Shown: positions 13,101-35,464, counted from the stretch's first letter. The stretch is 64,000 bases of DNA from Lagopus muta (GCF_023343835.1 NC_064437.1:57114972-57178971); one strand, 5' to 3'. Notes: generated by a model from the sequence alone, not told the origin. Made by a program: numbers and translations.

Positions 13101-16100
13101 CGCACGCAGGCAGGCATGCACTTAGGTCCTGATTCAGAACATCGTATCTTCCCTGCATTGTACAAGCACTATTCATGCAGTTTTTCTGGTGCTTGTGCTG
13201 ATTTGACGTCCCAATCTTATTTCTTTTTTTTCTAACTCATTTACCTTCACTTACCTGCTTGTATTTCTTTTGCCTTTTGATGTTTTTCGAAAACAAGTGA
13301 ATGCTATGCAAAATATGTGTCAGTGCAATGTTTGTCCAGCAAGGTCAGGAAGATGGCAAAAGCTATCTGGCATACAAAGATGGGGGAGAAGTGCAAACAA
13401 GAGCAGTCATGCCAGACTCTTTCAGAAGCATAGCCAAATGCAGGGTCAGAGAGACCAGAACAGCTCAGAGCAGTCAAAATGTTCTATCCTGAGCACTGCA
13501 GCAAGGCACAAAGGGTACGCATGTGAATCGTCACCAATCTCAACAGACTAAAAATATGCTTAAATTTTCCTTCATGTTGTGTTAGGAAAGTTTTCACATC
13601 AGATGCAAGTATTTACTTTGTCTAACTCTCCTAAAGGTCTCTCTTACTGCAGGGCATAAACAAGAACAGGATGCAGAGGCTATTTTTCTGCTCTCTTCTG
13701 GCTCCTAGTTGGCTATTTAGAAACTCATTAACTTCCTCAACAGACCTTGACTCTAATTAGTGCCTGGACTGACCACCCTGCCCCTTTCTCCTTCACCTCT
13801 GCCTCTTAGAGCCTTCCACAGTGATTAAAGGAAACCATATTCCTTTTCTACAATTTTCTACAGCTGCAATTTCTGGATCAGACAGGATCTGCACGCAACT
13901 GTTGAATTCAGTTCTTGCAGCTTACCAGGCCATCCCAGAATTATCCAGCATGCTTTGACACCCTAATTCTTCATGCGTACATAAATCTTAAACCCTTCCC
14001 TAAGCCAGGCTCTGTACTTTCCTTTTCTTTGCATTTTGTACGACAGAATCTGTTTAACTGTGATTGAAGTGTCATGAGGGCCAAATGCAGCATTATGCCA
14101 ATCCTGTAATCTTTTACATCATCAATGAGAAGGAAATGAACAAAATGGACTCCAAATCTTCCAAAATTATAATATATTTTTGTATAAATATGTACACATA
14201 CACTCCACAAAGGGAATAAAACCAATATAATAACACACAAACAGAAAAAAAAAAAACCAAAAAAAAAAACACCAAGAGGACTCCGTGTTATGTTCAGTAA
14301 GTATGGGAATTCAAAGAAGATCAAAATGAAAAAAACAAAATGATAGAAGATTGCAAAACATAAGCATGGTGTTACTCAGGCATTTACACAGTTGAATACA
14401 TGTGGCCTGTTAAGGCAAAATATTCTTTATTTCCTGAGTTTCTTCCAATTTCTCAGAAATATTTTTTTCACATTCAGCACATTTGTGGAAGAAAACAAAT
14501 GCTGCCATGCCATGAGGCTGGTATTTTTGGGTAACTGGACACGGTTTCCACCACTGCACAAGCGCATTCATTTTCCAGCTCAAGTCCTTACTCACTAAAA
14601 TAAGAGGAAGTATTGTTCGTGAACATGGACTATTAAAATAGTCAGTCCAAAGGCTATAAGGGAATAATGGTATCCTAACAGCTCTCTGATTACTGTAATT
14701 ACTGTAAAGGACACATAACGACTCTTATCTTATTTTGGATATGGACACATCTTCCATTGGCATTACAGGAAGGCAAACTGAAGCCATCACAATTCATTAA
14801 CATAATTATATATTAATGATAACCCCAGAATTTTTTTCCAAAACAATGTTTGAAAAACATCATCTATCACTATAACAACAGAAATCCCAGCAGGAGTAAG
14901 GATGGCAATTTCCTGAAGTTATCACTGGCTACCTGTAACAAACAAAATTATAATCAACAGATTTCTCAACTCAAAGTCAGCCTGATAAAAATAATATGAT
15001 GTTTTCATACAGTACTGTAACAAAACACGATGCCATGAAACCCAAGCAATTGCTTACCATCATATTTCAAAAAGGCATGAGACTACAAGGTCCATGTAAT
15101 GTAAGTCAGTAGCTTGTTAAAAACCTTCCAGTTCTGGCATCCTTACCTTGAGTAGTCACTTATTTACCAAGTGTCAGCTGCAGACATAGTTAAATGACTG
15201 ATTAAATATTTCCTGAATTCTATCACTGTTTTCCTCATGATTCCATATATACACACTCAAACCACACTTGCTTTTTTTTCCTGCTTTCCCATATTCTCAT
15301 ACGCTCAAACCCAATTCTAAGCTAAGTGTCCTTTGCTGGACTCAATTGTATACAATCTCCCTCATGTTCTCATGCCTTATCAATATCTTTAAGACCAGTC
15401 CTCAGAAATGCATTTCTTGAATAAGCAGACATTTCCCTTCATCCTTCCAAAGTAAAAGTTTCAGTTTATATAATTCCTGGGATAAAAGATACCTGCTTCA
15501 AAGACTTCTGGGGATGGGACAAAGAACAGATTATTTTTTTTCCAAAACAAGTAGTGCTTCCAGCTTTGTAAGCACAACTGATCAGAATTCAGAATTTCCA
15601 TCCTAAAGAACACTGTAATATTTCCACATTCATTCGGTGCAGAATTTGGATGAAAAGTTGAAATAACGACTCTATGAAAATACTGATATATCCATGAGAT
15701 ATATTCTCCCCATGGAACAAAACATTGCTTCCTTAGCAGTTCTCATTTCAGAACACCACAAGGTTCCCTTTGGAGTATTCAGTGCTTTTCAAAATGGCCC
15801 TCTCTGCCAGTATTCTCAGAGCAATTGACCTCAGAAATTCTGGAGGCTCTCTGTACTTACAGGATGAAGAACGATTTGAAAAATAAATGGCAGGCTCTGT
15901 AGCCTCATTGTAAAGCAGCCTCTCTGCATACAAAGTAGCTCCACTGAAAAAAGTACTTTCTGAAAGATTAAAAAAAAAAAAAGCTGTTGTCCATGAAACT
16001 CAAAAAATTTATTTGGCAAATATAAATGGAGAAGCTTCCAATGCTGAATAATGATGGCAAGAGGGCTATCAGTTTTGTAATCCTGAACATCACATTGTGA

Positions 16101-16669
16101 TTTCTAAATAACTTGTTTGAAGATAGATATTAGCCATCTAAATCACCTAGATCAAGATTTCTGTTTATTGGTTTTGTTTATTTGTTCTTTTTTGAAGATA
16201 TTTCAGCATCGAGTCTCAATAGAATTAAAATTTTGGGCAATAAAGTTGAAGATTTTAATAGAATAGCTACGTCTTTTCAAAATTAGAGCATACTGGCTAA
16301 GAAGAAAAAGCTGTTACTATCCCAGTAGCCAACCACATAAATAAACCATTGGCGTGATTGATCTCAGCGGCCTTTGACTCTCATGGCTCTTTTCCCAGGC
16401 CTAGGACACTGTGTCCAGTATGTTAAATCGAAAAGATAATAATTATTGTAGATTACATGGCTATATATAGCACTAAGAAACTATTACAAAGGCATTTCAC
16501 CATACAAGAATTATCTTGTCCACTAGTCAGGATGCTCCCAACTTTGATGTAGAGATAAGAGGGCAAGAGGGGCTGCCCCATTTCATGCATCCTGTGCAAA
16601 TATGTGAGGCAACAACTGGTCTGCATCAGGGAAGATCGGGGCAGGTTTCCTTCCACACCAGGGAAATTT

Positions 16670-16740
16670 CCCTGATAGTAATAATAATAGTAATGAAATA
16701 TCATAGTAATGAAATATTTTTCATAGTAATGAAATATCAG
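16670..16740. repeat. Imperfect minisatellite, 16-22 bp unit
   Basis: A short AATAATAGT run leads into about three copies of a unit containing CATAGTAATGAAATAT. The middle copy is extended by a TTTTT insertion. The array is internally repeated and unlike its flanks. Confidence 0.8.
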
Positions 16741-17642
16741 GGTGCACTTTCTTTCCCCTATGAGCACATATGATTTCCGAGCAGCAAAACTCAGGCTGCA
16801 GACGGCCTTCACTTCATGAGAGCATAGTTAGACAAAGACTAAGGGGTCCAGGCTGGCTTGATAAAGTGCAAACCCATACCCAGCAACAGTCTGGTGCCAA
16901 GGAGCCATGTTAGTTGATCATCTATCCGCCAACCAATGTCTCCCAGGCTGCAGAGCCTGGCTTCACTGATAGCCAATTTACAGAGAGATAAGCAGAGGCA
17001 GGAGAGCAAGGGGAAATCACTGCTGAAACCCTGCACAAAGTGAGAGTGTGCTGGAAGGAAAGGCTTACAAACAGAACCTCACACAGAAGCGTAGTGTAGG
17101 CAAGTCAAGAAGTGGAGACCAGACAAGTACCAGTATTCAGAAAGATCTGGATGACCAAACTTTTCTCACATCCAGAGTGATGTAGGCCTTGATCAAGTCT
17201 AATTTAAATTACCAGGTAATAAATTATGTACGTTACTAGTTAATTAATGTATCCCCAATGATTCAAGGAAATCACATTTGTCTTTATATTGTGACTTGCT
17301 TGCCGTGTTGAAACAGCAACACTAAATAATTGTCTCTACAGATAATGCAAATAATCAGAATAGGCCAATGAAAAGTTCAAGGGATGGAACAACACTCAGG
17401 TGAGGGTAAGACACCTTCACCAGATTTAATAGGACTTAGTCACTTTGCTTTGCCATCACGTGTTGTTTACAGTACACCACTAACACCACCTCCTGGCCAA
17501 CTGGTGTCTGGAGTTACATCTCTGTAATGGTCTCTGAAAACCTGGAAAGGAGGACACTGCAAATATAGAAAATGCTGTCTTTGCAACATTTTATATTCGT
17601 GAACCTGTGACTTCACACGTGCCAAAATACTACACTCCCCCC

Positions 17643-17666
17643 AACACACACACACACACACACACT
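17643..17666. repeat. (CA)n microsatellite
   Basis: A run of about eleven CA dinucleotides in otherwise unique non-coding sequence. Its length makes it a likely polymorphic marker. Confidence 0.95.
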
Positions 17667-20590
17667 TAGATATAAGATGCAGATACTTCAACTTCATTAT
17701 TTTATTTTTCAAAGAGTTTCCTGCCAGAGGTATCAGAGAAGTGTGAAAACAGCTTACATTTGCAAAAGTAACCATTGATTCTGGTAGGTTTTAACAGAGG
17801 CTAACTGAGAAAACAAAAAAAAGCTGAAATAAAGGAAAAGCTTTAACAGATCCTCTTTCAAGATCTTAATTTCAGCATTTTAAACTTCAGACACTCACAA
17901 TATCTGTAATGGACCTTCCCCACTCGATGTTAAGAATGATTCACCATTCACTTTTTTTTTCTCCATATGTTTTTCAGATATGAAGATCATTCAAAAATGC
18001 AAAGAGTAACCACTGAACTTCATTTGCTTTTAGCACAGGCAACAAAGGACAGGTTTGTCCTGTTGTCACTCATTGACTTTATCCAGCTGTTTTCAAGCAT
18101 TTAAAAGGCTTTGACATCTTCTTGATCTTTAAAACTCTTAATATTCTCCAGTTGTGAAACATAGCATGTCAAGGACTTACCTTGGAAACTGCTCAGGAGT
18201 TATTGCTCATATATGTTAGTTGTCCCAGACACTTTCATTTCAAGATCATTTAAGACCTGACTCAAGAAAGATATCTTCTTAGCTTTGACTTTAAAGACCA
18301 CATTTTTTACAGAAAAATGTACAGAATCAGTAAACTGTGTTTTTGCTTTTAAATTAGGCCAGGAACACGGGGTCAACTTCTCATTTTAGCTAATCCTAGA
18401 ATGAACAACCAACAGCAGATGCTCCTGCGACATTAGCAGCCTAATAAATCTGGAGTTTCCAGCACAACCTGTCCTGGAGAAATCAGTACTTGGAGGAGTG
18501 CAACTCTATGAACCCCTTGGAAGAAATCAGATTATTATACTCTTGAGGGATTCTCATAGAAGAGAACTTCAGTGTCATGTTTAGTAGAACAGTTTGTAGG
18601 AAATATTACTTGAATGTCTCTGGTGTGTTGTAAGTGCAGACATTTTACAGATCACCACAGTGCTCTGTTCAGCCAGCTTGGATTGAAATATGTCTTTCTG
18701 TTGAATACATAATTCGCCCAATTGTGTTAATCATTCCATGAACCACACTAGAAGACTGAAATAATCATTTGAAAAGCTAGTGGATAATATACTTAAGATC
18801 ATCATACAAAATGGTCTAATTGATTTTCAGTCAGTCAAAGCAACATCAGCTACAGCCCATTAGGAGAAAAAGAAAAGGTGACATCTTCATCAATCTTGGC
18901 TATCAGAGGAAATCCGTGAAAATCACTGAAGAGTTTTATGTGGGTAGCAACAAAATCATCTCTTGCATTTGGTATTCCAACTATCCCCCTAAAAATCCTA
19001 ATTTTAAGCAATCAGCTAGTTTAATCATAAAGAAAAAATACATGAATTCCAACCTGAGTGCCTCAAGTCTCTAGACTATTGCTCTGCTTCATCCTCACCA
19101 CAAAGAGACAGTAACATCTCTCTATTACCGTACAGCATGATGAATGGGAGAAAACATCTCAATGCATATCATCATCATAAATGTGTTGGGTGCAATTTTA
19201 AGAAAATTATATCTTATATGTGGTCTGAAATCTGGTCTGCTATCAATAGGAAATCCCAGAAAGCATCTTATTTGGAGGCTGAATGCATTAAAGACTCTCT
19301 CTTGTCAAATTGGGAAGAACTTTCCTTGACATTTGAGGGGGCAAATCCACCAGGATGCTCAGCTGACAACACAACATAACTCATCAAGTCATCATTAAAA
19401 AGCTTTAAGTCCCAGTTTGAATAGTAAACTGGCAAGAAGGGTGGTTTGGTTCTTTAGGTGGCAAAATAGCTTTTGAGATAAGCCAGGAGCTCTCTGTTCC
19501 AGATGTCATGGCCTAATAGTCAAGGCAAGACTCCTGCAGCTGCACAGAAGGCTTTTCTTATCCAACCAGCTTGCTTGGCTAGCTCCTTCTCCAAGCTATT
19601 TACAGTTTGAACGTCAGGGGGAAAATAAAAGCAGTATGGCCACATCAAGAGCCCTACAGTGGGCGTTGCCTTTCTGTAGCTCAGTTCTATCCGCAAAATA
19701 GAGATAATCGTACTATGTTCACAATAAGCAATATTATGATCACTTTACTAACACAGCACAAGCTAATTAATACAGGTAATTTTTATACATATAGCTCTTA
19801 AAGCCACGTAAGAAACCTTATAATTCCTTGTAAGAGAGACTGTCTCTAAGCATAATGCTACTGGCCTCCTGAAAAATCACCAACTCTTAAAAATGGGGAC
19901 AATGCTGTTATAATGGAGACAGTGTGCTAAAAAAGTCGGTCTAAGAGCAAACTAGCAGGATTTTGTAGCTCAGGAAACCAGAACTGTGATTCTAATCAGC
20001 TGCTGTTATTGAGAGAAGAGCAGAGGTTTAGTGTCGGATTTGAGAGGGCAGAACTACAGATAAAGATTAATTCCTATAGAAAATGACTGAATCTTAATTC
20101 TTCAAAGGATAGGAAATGTAAACAGATTACGTGGACAGTCCATGTTTCTATACATATGAATGGTCATCCTCAAAGAAAAAATAACACGGTAATTGTAAAC
20201 ACGCTATTTGTACTCTTGTTTTAAGAGTTCCTGTTGGTGAGCATGATGAAAACTCGTAGTTTTAGATTGCAGCTGGGATTTACAAAGCACACAGGCTCAG
20301 AAACTGTAGGAATAAATGAGGATAAAAGGCACTCAAAGTGTAAAGGTAGCTTTCTACCACATGAATAGGGTCACACATGAATAGGTGCTAATCCATTTCT
20401 AGAACCCAGTTTTTGCTCATCCTTTATGTATGCAATCATATCCAAATCCCACCAAGCAGCTTTGTAATTCAGCTGGCTGAGACCACTGCAGGAAGCTGGA
20501 GGTAGTCTCTGCAGCTCAGTTATGGCTAGAGGTGTTCCGGGGGGCCTGAGTGGACACAGACGCTTTCAAGTTAGGGTTGATTTGTCTGTA

Positions 20591-20630
20591 ACATTATTAT
20601 TATTATTAATTATTATAATTATTATTAATT
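20591..20630. repeat. (TTA)n microsatellite
   Basis: Tandem ATT/TTA triplets, broken by TAATTATAATT in the middle. This is simple-sequence DNA of about 40 bases. Confidence 0.9.
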
Positions 20631-23600
20631 CCTCACTGTTTTTCAGCCCTTCTGTAGCCAAGCGTGTAGACATGGTGAGCAGCATTATTTATGGCCATCA
20701 TGGCCTGGAACCAGTCAGAAAAGCAGACAGCTACTAATGGAGTATCTCAAAGCTGCAGCGTTGTAACCCAGCCCACGCTCAGCAACATGATGCTGCTGCA
20801 ATCCTCCCAGCACTGGTGTCCAGGAAAAAAAAAAAAGAGTATTACTGGAACATGAGGAGCAATGGTTACTGTGTCAGAGCACACTGCCAACCTGAGAGAA
20901 TTAAACGAATGAGTGACACAAAGAGTCCATTCTACCTTCTTTCTCACCTTCCACTAAAAAACCTTCCCCACCTCCAACACCAACTAGAGATCAAGACCTG
21001 TTGTTGAGATAACATGAGCTGAAAGGCTTACAAGGTGTTATACAGCATGGCACGTTTGAGATCCAAAAAAGCACTTAGAAACTTCAAAAGCCATGCAGGC
21101 CAAATTCAGGTGATTCCAGAATACTAATCCCCAAACAACATTATTCCTCTGAAAAATATTTAACCTTACGCTCAACAGAAAATCCCTGCAGTTCTGCTCT
21201 GCCGTGTACAGAGAGACACAGCAGCACCAATTACCGTTGAGTACAGAAGCCAAAGCCAGTCTTTCTTTACAACATCACTGGATAAGACAGGCCTGGTGAT
21301 TAGAGTCCTTGCACTTCCAGCCCATCAAGTTTAACGCTGTTTTTTTCCTGAAATACCCTGACATCCACATAGGAGTTAGCTTTGGCCACTCAAACAAAAT
21401 GCTAAGAGCACTGTGCCAACTAGAGCAGGATCAGGCATGTGTACAGGAGAGCACACAGGGTCCTTCAGCTTCCAAGGCAGACAAAAAATAAACATGAAGC
21501 CAAGCAGAGCAACATGCCTAGCTCTCAATCTGGATGCCCTCACACAACATTCAGCCCCTTTGGAGATGCCCTTGAGTATCCTCCAGGTCCTGCTCCGAAA
21601 GATCACGAGTCTCTACAGGTCCTGTGGCACAGCTGCAGAAACCTTGGCCTCCTTACAGCTCCAATGAATGCACTGCATGCCTGGTTAAAGCAAGGGAATT
21701 GAGCATCTTGCAAGTTTAGGCATCTCCAGAAGAAGCAAGCAGTCCAAGGATGGCTGTGGTCTCACGTGATCAGTGTAAGTCATCAGTAGCAGTCTCACAT
21801 GACCTGCTTTGCATGTCTCATGCCCTCATTAAATCAAGCCCAAAGCCCTTAACCTAAGCAAATAGTTGGCTCTGGGACAGCCCATAAGGAAATAGGTAAA
21901 ACAAAACACTTACCTGAAGTGTTTTGGCGTGAAGGAAACTCAGCTGGAAATCAATGATTTTTTCCAACAGTAGAGAATTCAAGAGAAAACTTAGATGGAC
22001 AAGCTTCTGAAGAATATTACTTTGAATTTGCTGGCAAAACTAATCAGCAGCAAGCATTCAAATATACACGATTATTTCCTCAACCACAGCTCTGCAAGCT
22101 GTAAGATTTCCTGCTGTGAACATCAGTAGGAACGCGCTGGACATCAGAAATGTGAAGGGAATGGTTCCTCAGCTGAGTGTATGCTCAGCCACACCCCAGG
22201 TGCTGCACGTCCCAGCAGCAGTGCTGCTCGCTTAGCATATGGCTGCAGATGATAGTTCACAAGTTATGAATCAGCATTGCGTAGTTATACAGGTGATACA
22301 CAAAGCAATTTAGAGCAGGAAGCCATCACTTCCAATGCTCCAAAACTGTATTTCTGATTTTTATGTCTCTTTCTCCCACAATTACGTTTTCCTCTGACTT
22401 CATCTGCTACTGCTTTGATTTTGGGCAGTTATTGAAGAATGTGAGCTACCTGAGGATGTATGGGTATGGGGTACAGATGGGTGCCAGGTGCTCTGTTATG
22501 TGTGAGCACAGTTCTATCATCTGCTCATTAAGGCTGAAACATCATGTGCTAAAATGAGTGACCAGCCACATGCCGCAACTGACTAACTACTGGGCAGGTA
22601 TTTATTCTATGAAATGGAAAACAATGCTGAAATCCATAAGGTACTTACAAGTCAAGGCAACAAGTCTGCCAAGCACAGCCCACTCTAGACGTAGGATCCA
22701 GAACAGACTGTAGCAACTCAGTTGCGTGATTCCATAACAGAACCCTTTAAGTCATATCAAGCACAGTACAAATACACCCCCTGTGCTTCTGGACCCACTG
22801 AGCACATCTCCACACTTGTATTGTAAAGGCACCCCTTATATCAGATGCAACTAAGAATGCCAGGTTTTGGTGCATGATCGGAAACACTATGGCACTTTTA
22901 CAGCACATGGCAACTTCCAGTCATCAGGTTTCACTCCTAGAGTCAGTGAAACACCTCCACTGCTTCTCATTACCCTATGAAGTCCTTCCATAAAATTAAG
23001 TTCTTCAAGTTCACTGTCTTTTCCAAAACAATAAAAACTGAATGTCACAATAAGTTTGCAGATTCTAAGAGCAAAACCTCAATTTCTCCATGTAAGAACC
23101 AGACAAAAGATATTCGCACAGCTTTCAATCACAACCAGAGGAACAAAACTAAAGAGACAAACTGCCCTTGTAGGCAAAATTCACAATAAGGCCTTCATTT
23201 GCTCTTTGACAAAAATCTTTAGAGATACTTAGATTGCTGAGATTATTCAATGGGCTTGGAAAGAGTCAGGGAAATGCAACAAACCTCAATGGCCTCCTTT
23301 GCAAATTTAATGGCTTTCCTTTCTCTGTGATTCAATTACTGAGAGAAACCTAACCCTTCCCCAAGCCGTCACCTTTGATCAGAGCAGGTATCCAATGCTG
23401 TTCAGTTTAGGTACATTTTGTGCTTTTTTCTCATGCAAATGTAAATTGCTGTAGACCAGATGGCACTTTTGCCAAATTCGTTTCATAGATTTTAGTCTGT
23501 TTTCTACCTTTCACCTAAAAGGAGTATTATGCACACGGAGATTGCTTTTCTGTGAGAAGATAATGAGAGATTTGTTTTCTTTCAAAAGTTACAAGATTAG

Positions 23601-24008
23601 ATCTAGCTTGAAATAATTCCACTGAAACCTGTAGCATTACATCAGTGATTATTTAATTGCATCATTTGATTAAAATAATAGAATAACAAAGACAATCTGT
23701 ATTTCAGCTATTAGTATTGTGGTGAAGTTGCATCGTTTTTAGCAAAATATTTACACTAATCATCATCAAGTTTAGCCAAATATTTCATGCTCCAAATTAG
23801 TCCTGCAAGACCCACAAAATCCAATCCAACCCCAAGGCTGAAGCTGATCTCCTGAGCTTGAAGAATCAGTTTGCACACGAGGCCTTTTTCATGTACAAAG
23901 TTGCAAGTAAACCTTTGCCTTGTTCCTGGTCTGTGAAGGCTTGCTAGCAGAGTGGTTCAAAATGCCTTACCAGCTCCCAGTTCCCAGTTTTAATCCAAAT
24001 GCACAGGT

Positions 24009-24028
24009 ACACGCACACACACACACAA
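24009..24028. repeat. (AC)n microsatellite
   Basis: A short AC run of about nine units with one CG interruption at its left end. Confidence 0.85.
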
Positions 24029-26779
24029 AAAATAAATGAACACTTACACTGTCTATATTCAGCCACAGCTGGGAGTTAGAAATCGAATTTGGGCTTCGGT
24101 GCCTGCAGAAAGATTGCTTGTAAGACTATAAGACAGATTCATTGAGTTAAATTTTCCTTATTTTAGAATTCCTAATAAGGATAATCCCTAGCTAGAGCAA
24201 ATCAAACAATTTATGAGCCTCTGTTCTTGTTCAGTGGATTATTCTTTAATTCAATTAAAATAAAAAAACAAACTCTAACCAAGAGTGTTTATCTGTTTGT
24301 ACCTCTTTAAGTAATCTCATTAAACTGGTATGTGATGGCTTGTGGAACCTGACCCACAAGTACAGAGGGAGCAGCCTATTTAACAAGATGCAATCCTTCT
24401 GATGCTTCAGATCCATGTGCAAGTTCATTATCTGAAACAAAGCACAGACTTTTAGTGGCTTTTTAAACTTTCTTCAGGGCTTTGAATAAGTTTGCCAGAA
24501 TTAGAAGTCACTCCAATTATGTATTAATATTTTCACATCTTTGTAGATTCACCTTCACACCATCATTGCTGGGCAAGAATTAGCATCCCTTACAATGCAC
24601 TGCATCTATAGCCATGTTGCAAGCTCCATGGCATTAGCTAAGACTCTTCATGGTCTGGATTTAGGGCAGCAAATGCTCTCGTGGAGGTGGGCTCATACAT
24701 CTCACTGGTTCTTCTCTATATGGAGCACCCACAGGAGAACTGAACCTGCGTAGTTCAATATTTCAGTTTAAGATCAGAGCTGCTGTGCTTTTCTGTTCCG
24801 CTTCTTCCTGCGAAAACCTTTCTACTGCATGACCCCCCTAACCCAAAAGCCACTTGGAAGAAGACTCACATTAAATTCTGCCAGAAATGAGGCAGAATTA
24901 AACTCTTCCCAAATGGAAAACTTCACAGAAGGGGCCACTAAACTCAGCTCAGAGGAGCCACAGGACTGGATCCATCACTTGTCATTTTTATGACTTGTCA
25001 TTTTTCTTTAGTTCTGCAAAACAGCATCACACTCAAGTCCTTTTCCTAGGTCTGTCACCACAAACAGGATGCTATGGGTCACATGAAAATCTACTATGAC
25101 TGTCATGTGGCAAACACACAGCATGTGTCATAGTGAAGGCAAACTCTTTTGAATGCTCTGTACAGAGGTGAATTTTACACTGTAAAATAATGTGATGTGT
25201 AATATAGAAGTGTGATAAATATACACTTACATAATGTGATATTTAGCATATATTTTACAGTCCTAAATACACTTAGCATGGTGTGGTGTAACTATATAGT
25301 ACAATGGAAATACGAAAGATCTCACCTAGACTCAGCTGTGGGCTTTTAGGAAAAATAAGCATGAGATAATTCCAACGGTGGCATATGATGCTGAAATTAC
25401 TTCTGTCCATCCGCATGGCACAAAACATTGACCTTGTCAATAACTCACTTTAAGACGAACATCTAATTCCTATAAAGATCTTTTCACTGAGTTCTCTAAG
25501 GCAGCTGTGATTTTGTCACTGCAGAAATTCTACATTTTCATAAGAAACTTGGAAAAGAGAGAAATTATGTCAGTCATACACCTTCAGCAGGTTTCTGATA
25601 TTTCCAAGATCTGCTAAAAACAAACACCACAGACTAAAGAACTCAAATAGCAGCAACACAGTCCCATCTAAGGGAAGGGAATTGCTTTTCTATAACTTTT
25701 TTTTTCCTCCCACAGTGGACAATACTGGCGGGCTGAGATTTAACCAGAGATGGGCTCCTTTTACAAGATTGCTTATATAAAGCGGAGATAACGCCAGCTG
25801 GGTTCATTTGAAAGAGGACATCTTGGGAAGAGCAGGCAAAGCAGCTACTGGAATAAGACCGCAATGAAAATCTGAAATACTTAATCCCCTCCTCTCTTGT
25901 AGGTATTGTACTTCATTTACAGCAGAATGCATAGGATTATAATTAGAAGGGGTTGCCTCTGAAATGTCGTGCGTGTGCTTTTTATAAATGTATTTAGAAA
26001 GAGGATGAGTGAAAATGCTGAAATTGATTTCTTTTCGTGGGAATACTTAATGGGCAGGACTTTCTCCTTTACCTAAATTATACTGCTTAATTCTGACACT
26101 GTGCTCAGTAATGCAGATATGAGGGCAGATGCTGGAGAGTGTCTGTAAGGGCAAAAATAGGAGCACAGCAGTCCCAGCCCCAGCCCTGTGGGGTGCTCCG
26201 TGCTGAAGCATGTTTCTGTTCTCAGGAACCAGCTGGCAGGGCTGAGGCCTGCAGCGGAGATGGAAACAACAGCCACACAGGATAATTACTGCTAAACTTA
26301 CAGTTTTCGGAACAGAAATTGTAACAATTTAAAAAGTTAACAAGAAGTTAAGATTATATACTTCAGGATAGACATCAACACAGAATAATTTTTGCATTAC
26401 ATTATTCAGCACAGTATGTATGTTAGTTGCATAGTATTTCTTCTAGTAATTTTTATTGTCTCTTTTTTCAGCCCTCATTGTTTCAGTTTCCTTTAGGTTA
26501 TACTAACGTTTCAGGTTTAGATTCTTTAAAAGAACAAAAATATCCTAGAGTAACTTTAAATCAGCTCTAAACTGAAATAGTAGAACTGTCTAGTAGTGAT
26601 CCATCGATAAGAGTATCTTGGAAATTCATGTCTTTTTGATGCAATGAAATTGGGTGACAATATCAGCAATCTTATTTATTTCTCTCTGCAAGACTGACAA
26701 GTTTAAATAGTAGCCAGTTTAACAGTTTCATGTCTTCCAGTTGAGAAGACAAATTCAGCTTTTTTCCCTGTGTCCTCAG

Positions 26780-26792
26780 GTCATTGCAAGAA
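26780..26792 (+). other. TECTB: TECTB 5' UTR part of the first coding exon
   Basis: Thirteen bases precede the start codon. Just before them is a pyrimidine-rich tract ending in TGTCCTCAG, which reads as a splice acceptor with AG at 26,778-26,779. This suggests that transcription starts further upstream in a separate non-coding exon. The alternative is that this exon is the first one: an AT-rich box (TTTAAATAG, near 26,701) could then act as the core promoter. The sequence alone does not decide between these. Confidence 0.5.
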
Positions 26793-34407
<7,615 letters not shown>

Positions 34408-34491
34408 AACTCAGCTTAGCTGCGTTTCTTAACAGTTCCCAATCCTGGACCGGGACTTCTTTACTAAAGATGTTTATTTTACAGGAGAAAA

Positions 34492-34539
34492 ATTAAAGTC
34501 ACCAACAATCCTTGTGCACTGTTTCACCAGATAAATAAA
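34492..34539 (+). terminator. TECTB: TECTB polyadenylation signals
   Basis: An ATTAAA hexamer lies at 34,492-34,497 and a canonical AATAAA at 34,534-34,539, 85 and 127 bases after the stop codon. The second is followed within 25 bases by a GTGTCT-rich stretch, which fits a downstream element. Another AATAAA at 34,630-34,635 could give a longer 3' end. The 3' UTR is therefore short, about 110-250 bases. Confidence 0.7.
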
Positions 34540-35464
34540 CCATTCCACGAGCCTTGTGTCTCTAGTATTGGAGAGCCCCAAAGCAGCTGTGCTCCTCCCA
34601 GATCCATGCAAACATTTTAAACTAGGGAAAATAAAACGGCTATGTATTTTATTGATGCCTCCTCTTACAGAGCTGTGATGCCAATAGTATTTGTTTCTAC
34701 ACAGAACATAAGGATATTCAAACTCTGCATTTTTCACTGCCAAATTTCCCTTCAGCATCCTCATTCCTTATCAGCCTCAGTGTTGTATCAGACTTCCCTT
34801 CAGGCCTGGTCTGCCAAGGCTATGAACACTTCAGTTTGATCTGTAGAGCCCCTCAATGCTAAGAAACCAACCTAGCAGTCAACAATGGCAGAAAATAGTG
34901 CCTTCTATGAAGCAATAGTTCAGAAGTCCTAGGAATTACCTGATGTTTCTTTCCTGTTTCTCACCATCGATTGGATGGGTGAAGTAGAGCTCAGCACATG
35001 CTGCAGTAGGTATGGTGCTCTTGGAACCAGGCAGCCTTGTGACTGGACAGGACAGACTGAACATCTGCATTGTATGGATGTGAAATAAGCATATCTGAGG
35101 CTGGAAAACAAGGTAGTGAGCTTTAGGATGCATCCTTGGAGACAGATGGTGTCAGATACAGCAAGGTCCAGGTGCTAGTTCCTGTATCTAAGGAGAAATC
35201 AATAGAAAGGGAAACAATAATTACTGAAGAGCAGGACATATCAGGGCATGAAACAACTTTCCAGCAAATAATGGTAGGTATCTTACTTTCTGTAACTGCT
35301 AAAACAATACTCAGCAAAACATCTGAATATGTCAGGTAAGAAATATTCCTAGGCATTTTCCATGAAACTTTTGGTATCCTAATGGTGACAGCAAGAAGAA
35401 TTACTACAGCTGTTACTACAGTTACGCCCTTTCCAAGCTGCCATATAGAAGTAATTTTCTCTCA

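Larger units (their letters stand above)
1..26700. other. Non-coding region upstream of TECTB
   Basis: No exon could be supported in this 26.7 kb stretch on either strand. Open frames are short (at most about 120 codons), lack recognisable domains and are not flanked by convincing splice sites. The stretch is AT-rich with no CpG-island-like segment. It holds two CR1 3'-end fragments, several microsatellites listed separately, and a possible unlocated 5' non-coding exon of TECTB. In mammals GPAM lies on this side of TECTB in the opposite orientation, but I found no GPAM coding exon here. Regulatory elements may be present but cannot be recognised by eye. Confidence 0.6.

Noticed and set aside
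35123-35356. Possible last cyclase exon of GUCY2G (minus strand, TSTWTLLY compared with GEQTTFWL)
   Set aside because: Only scattered similar residues with no shared rare motif, although an acceptor-like site precedes it.
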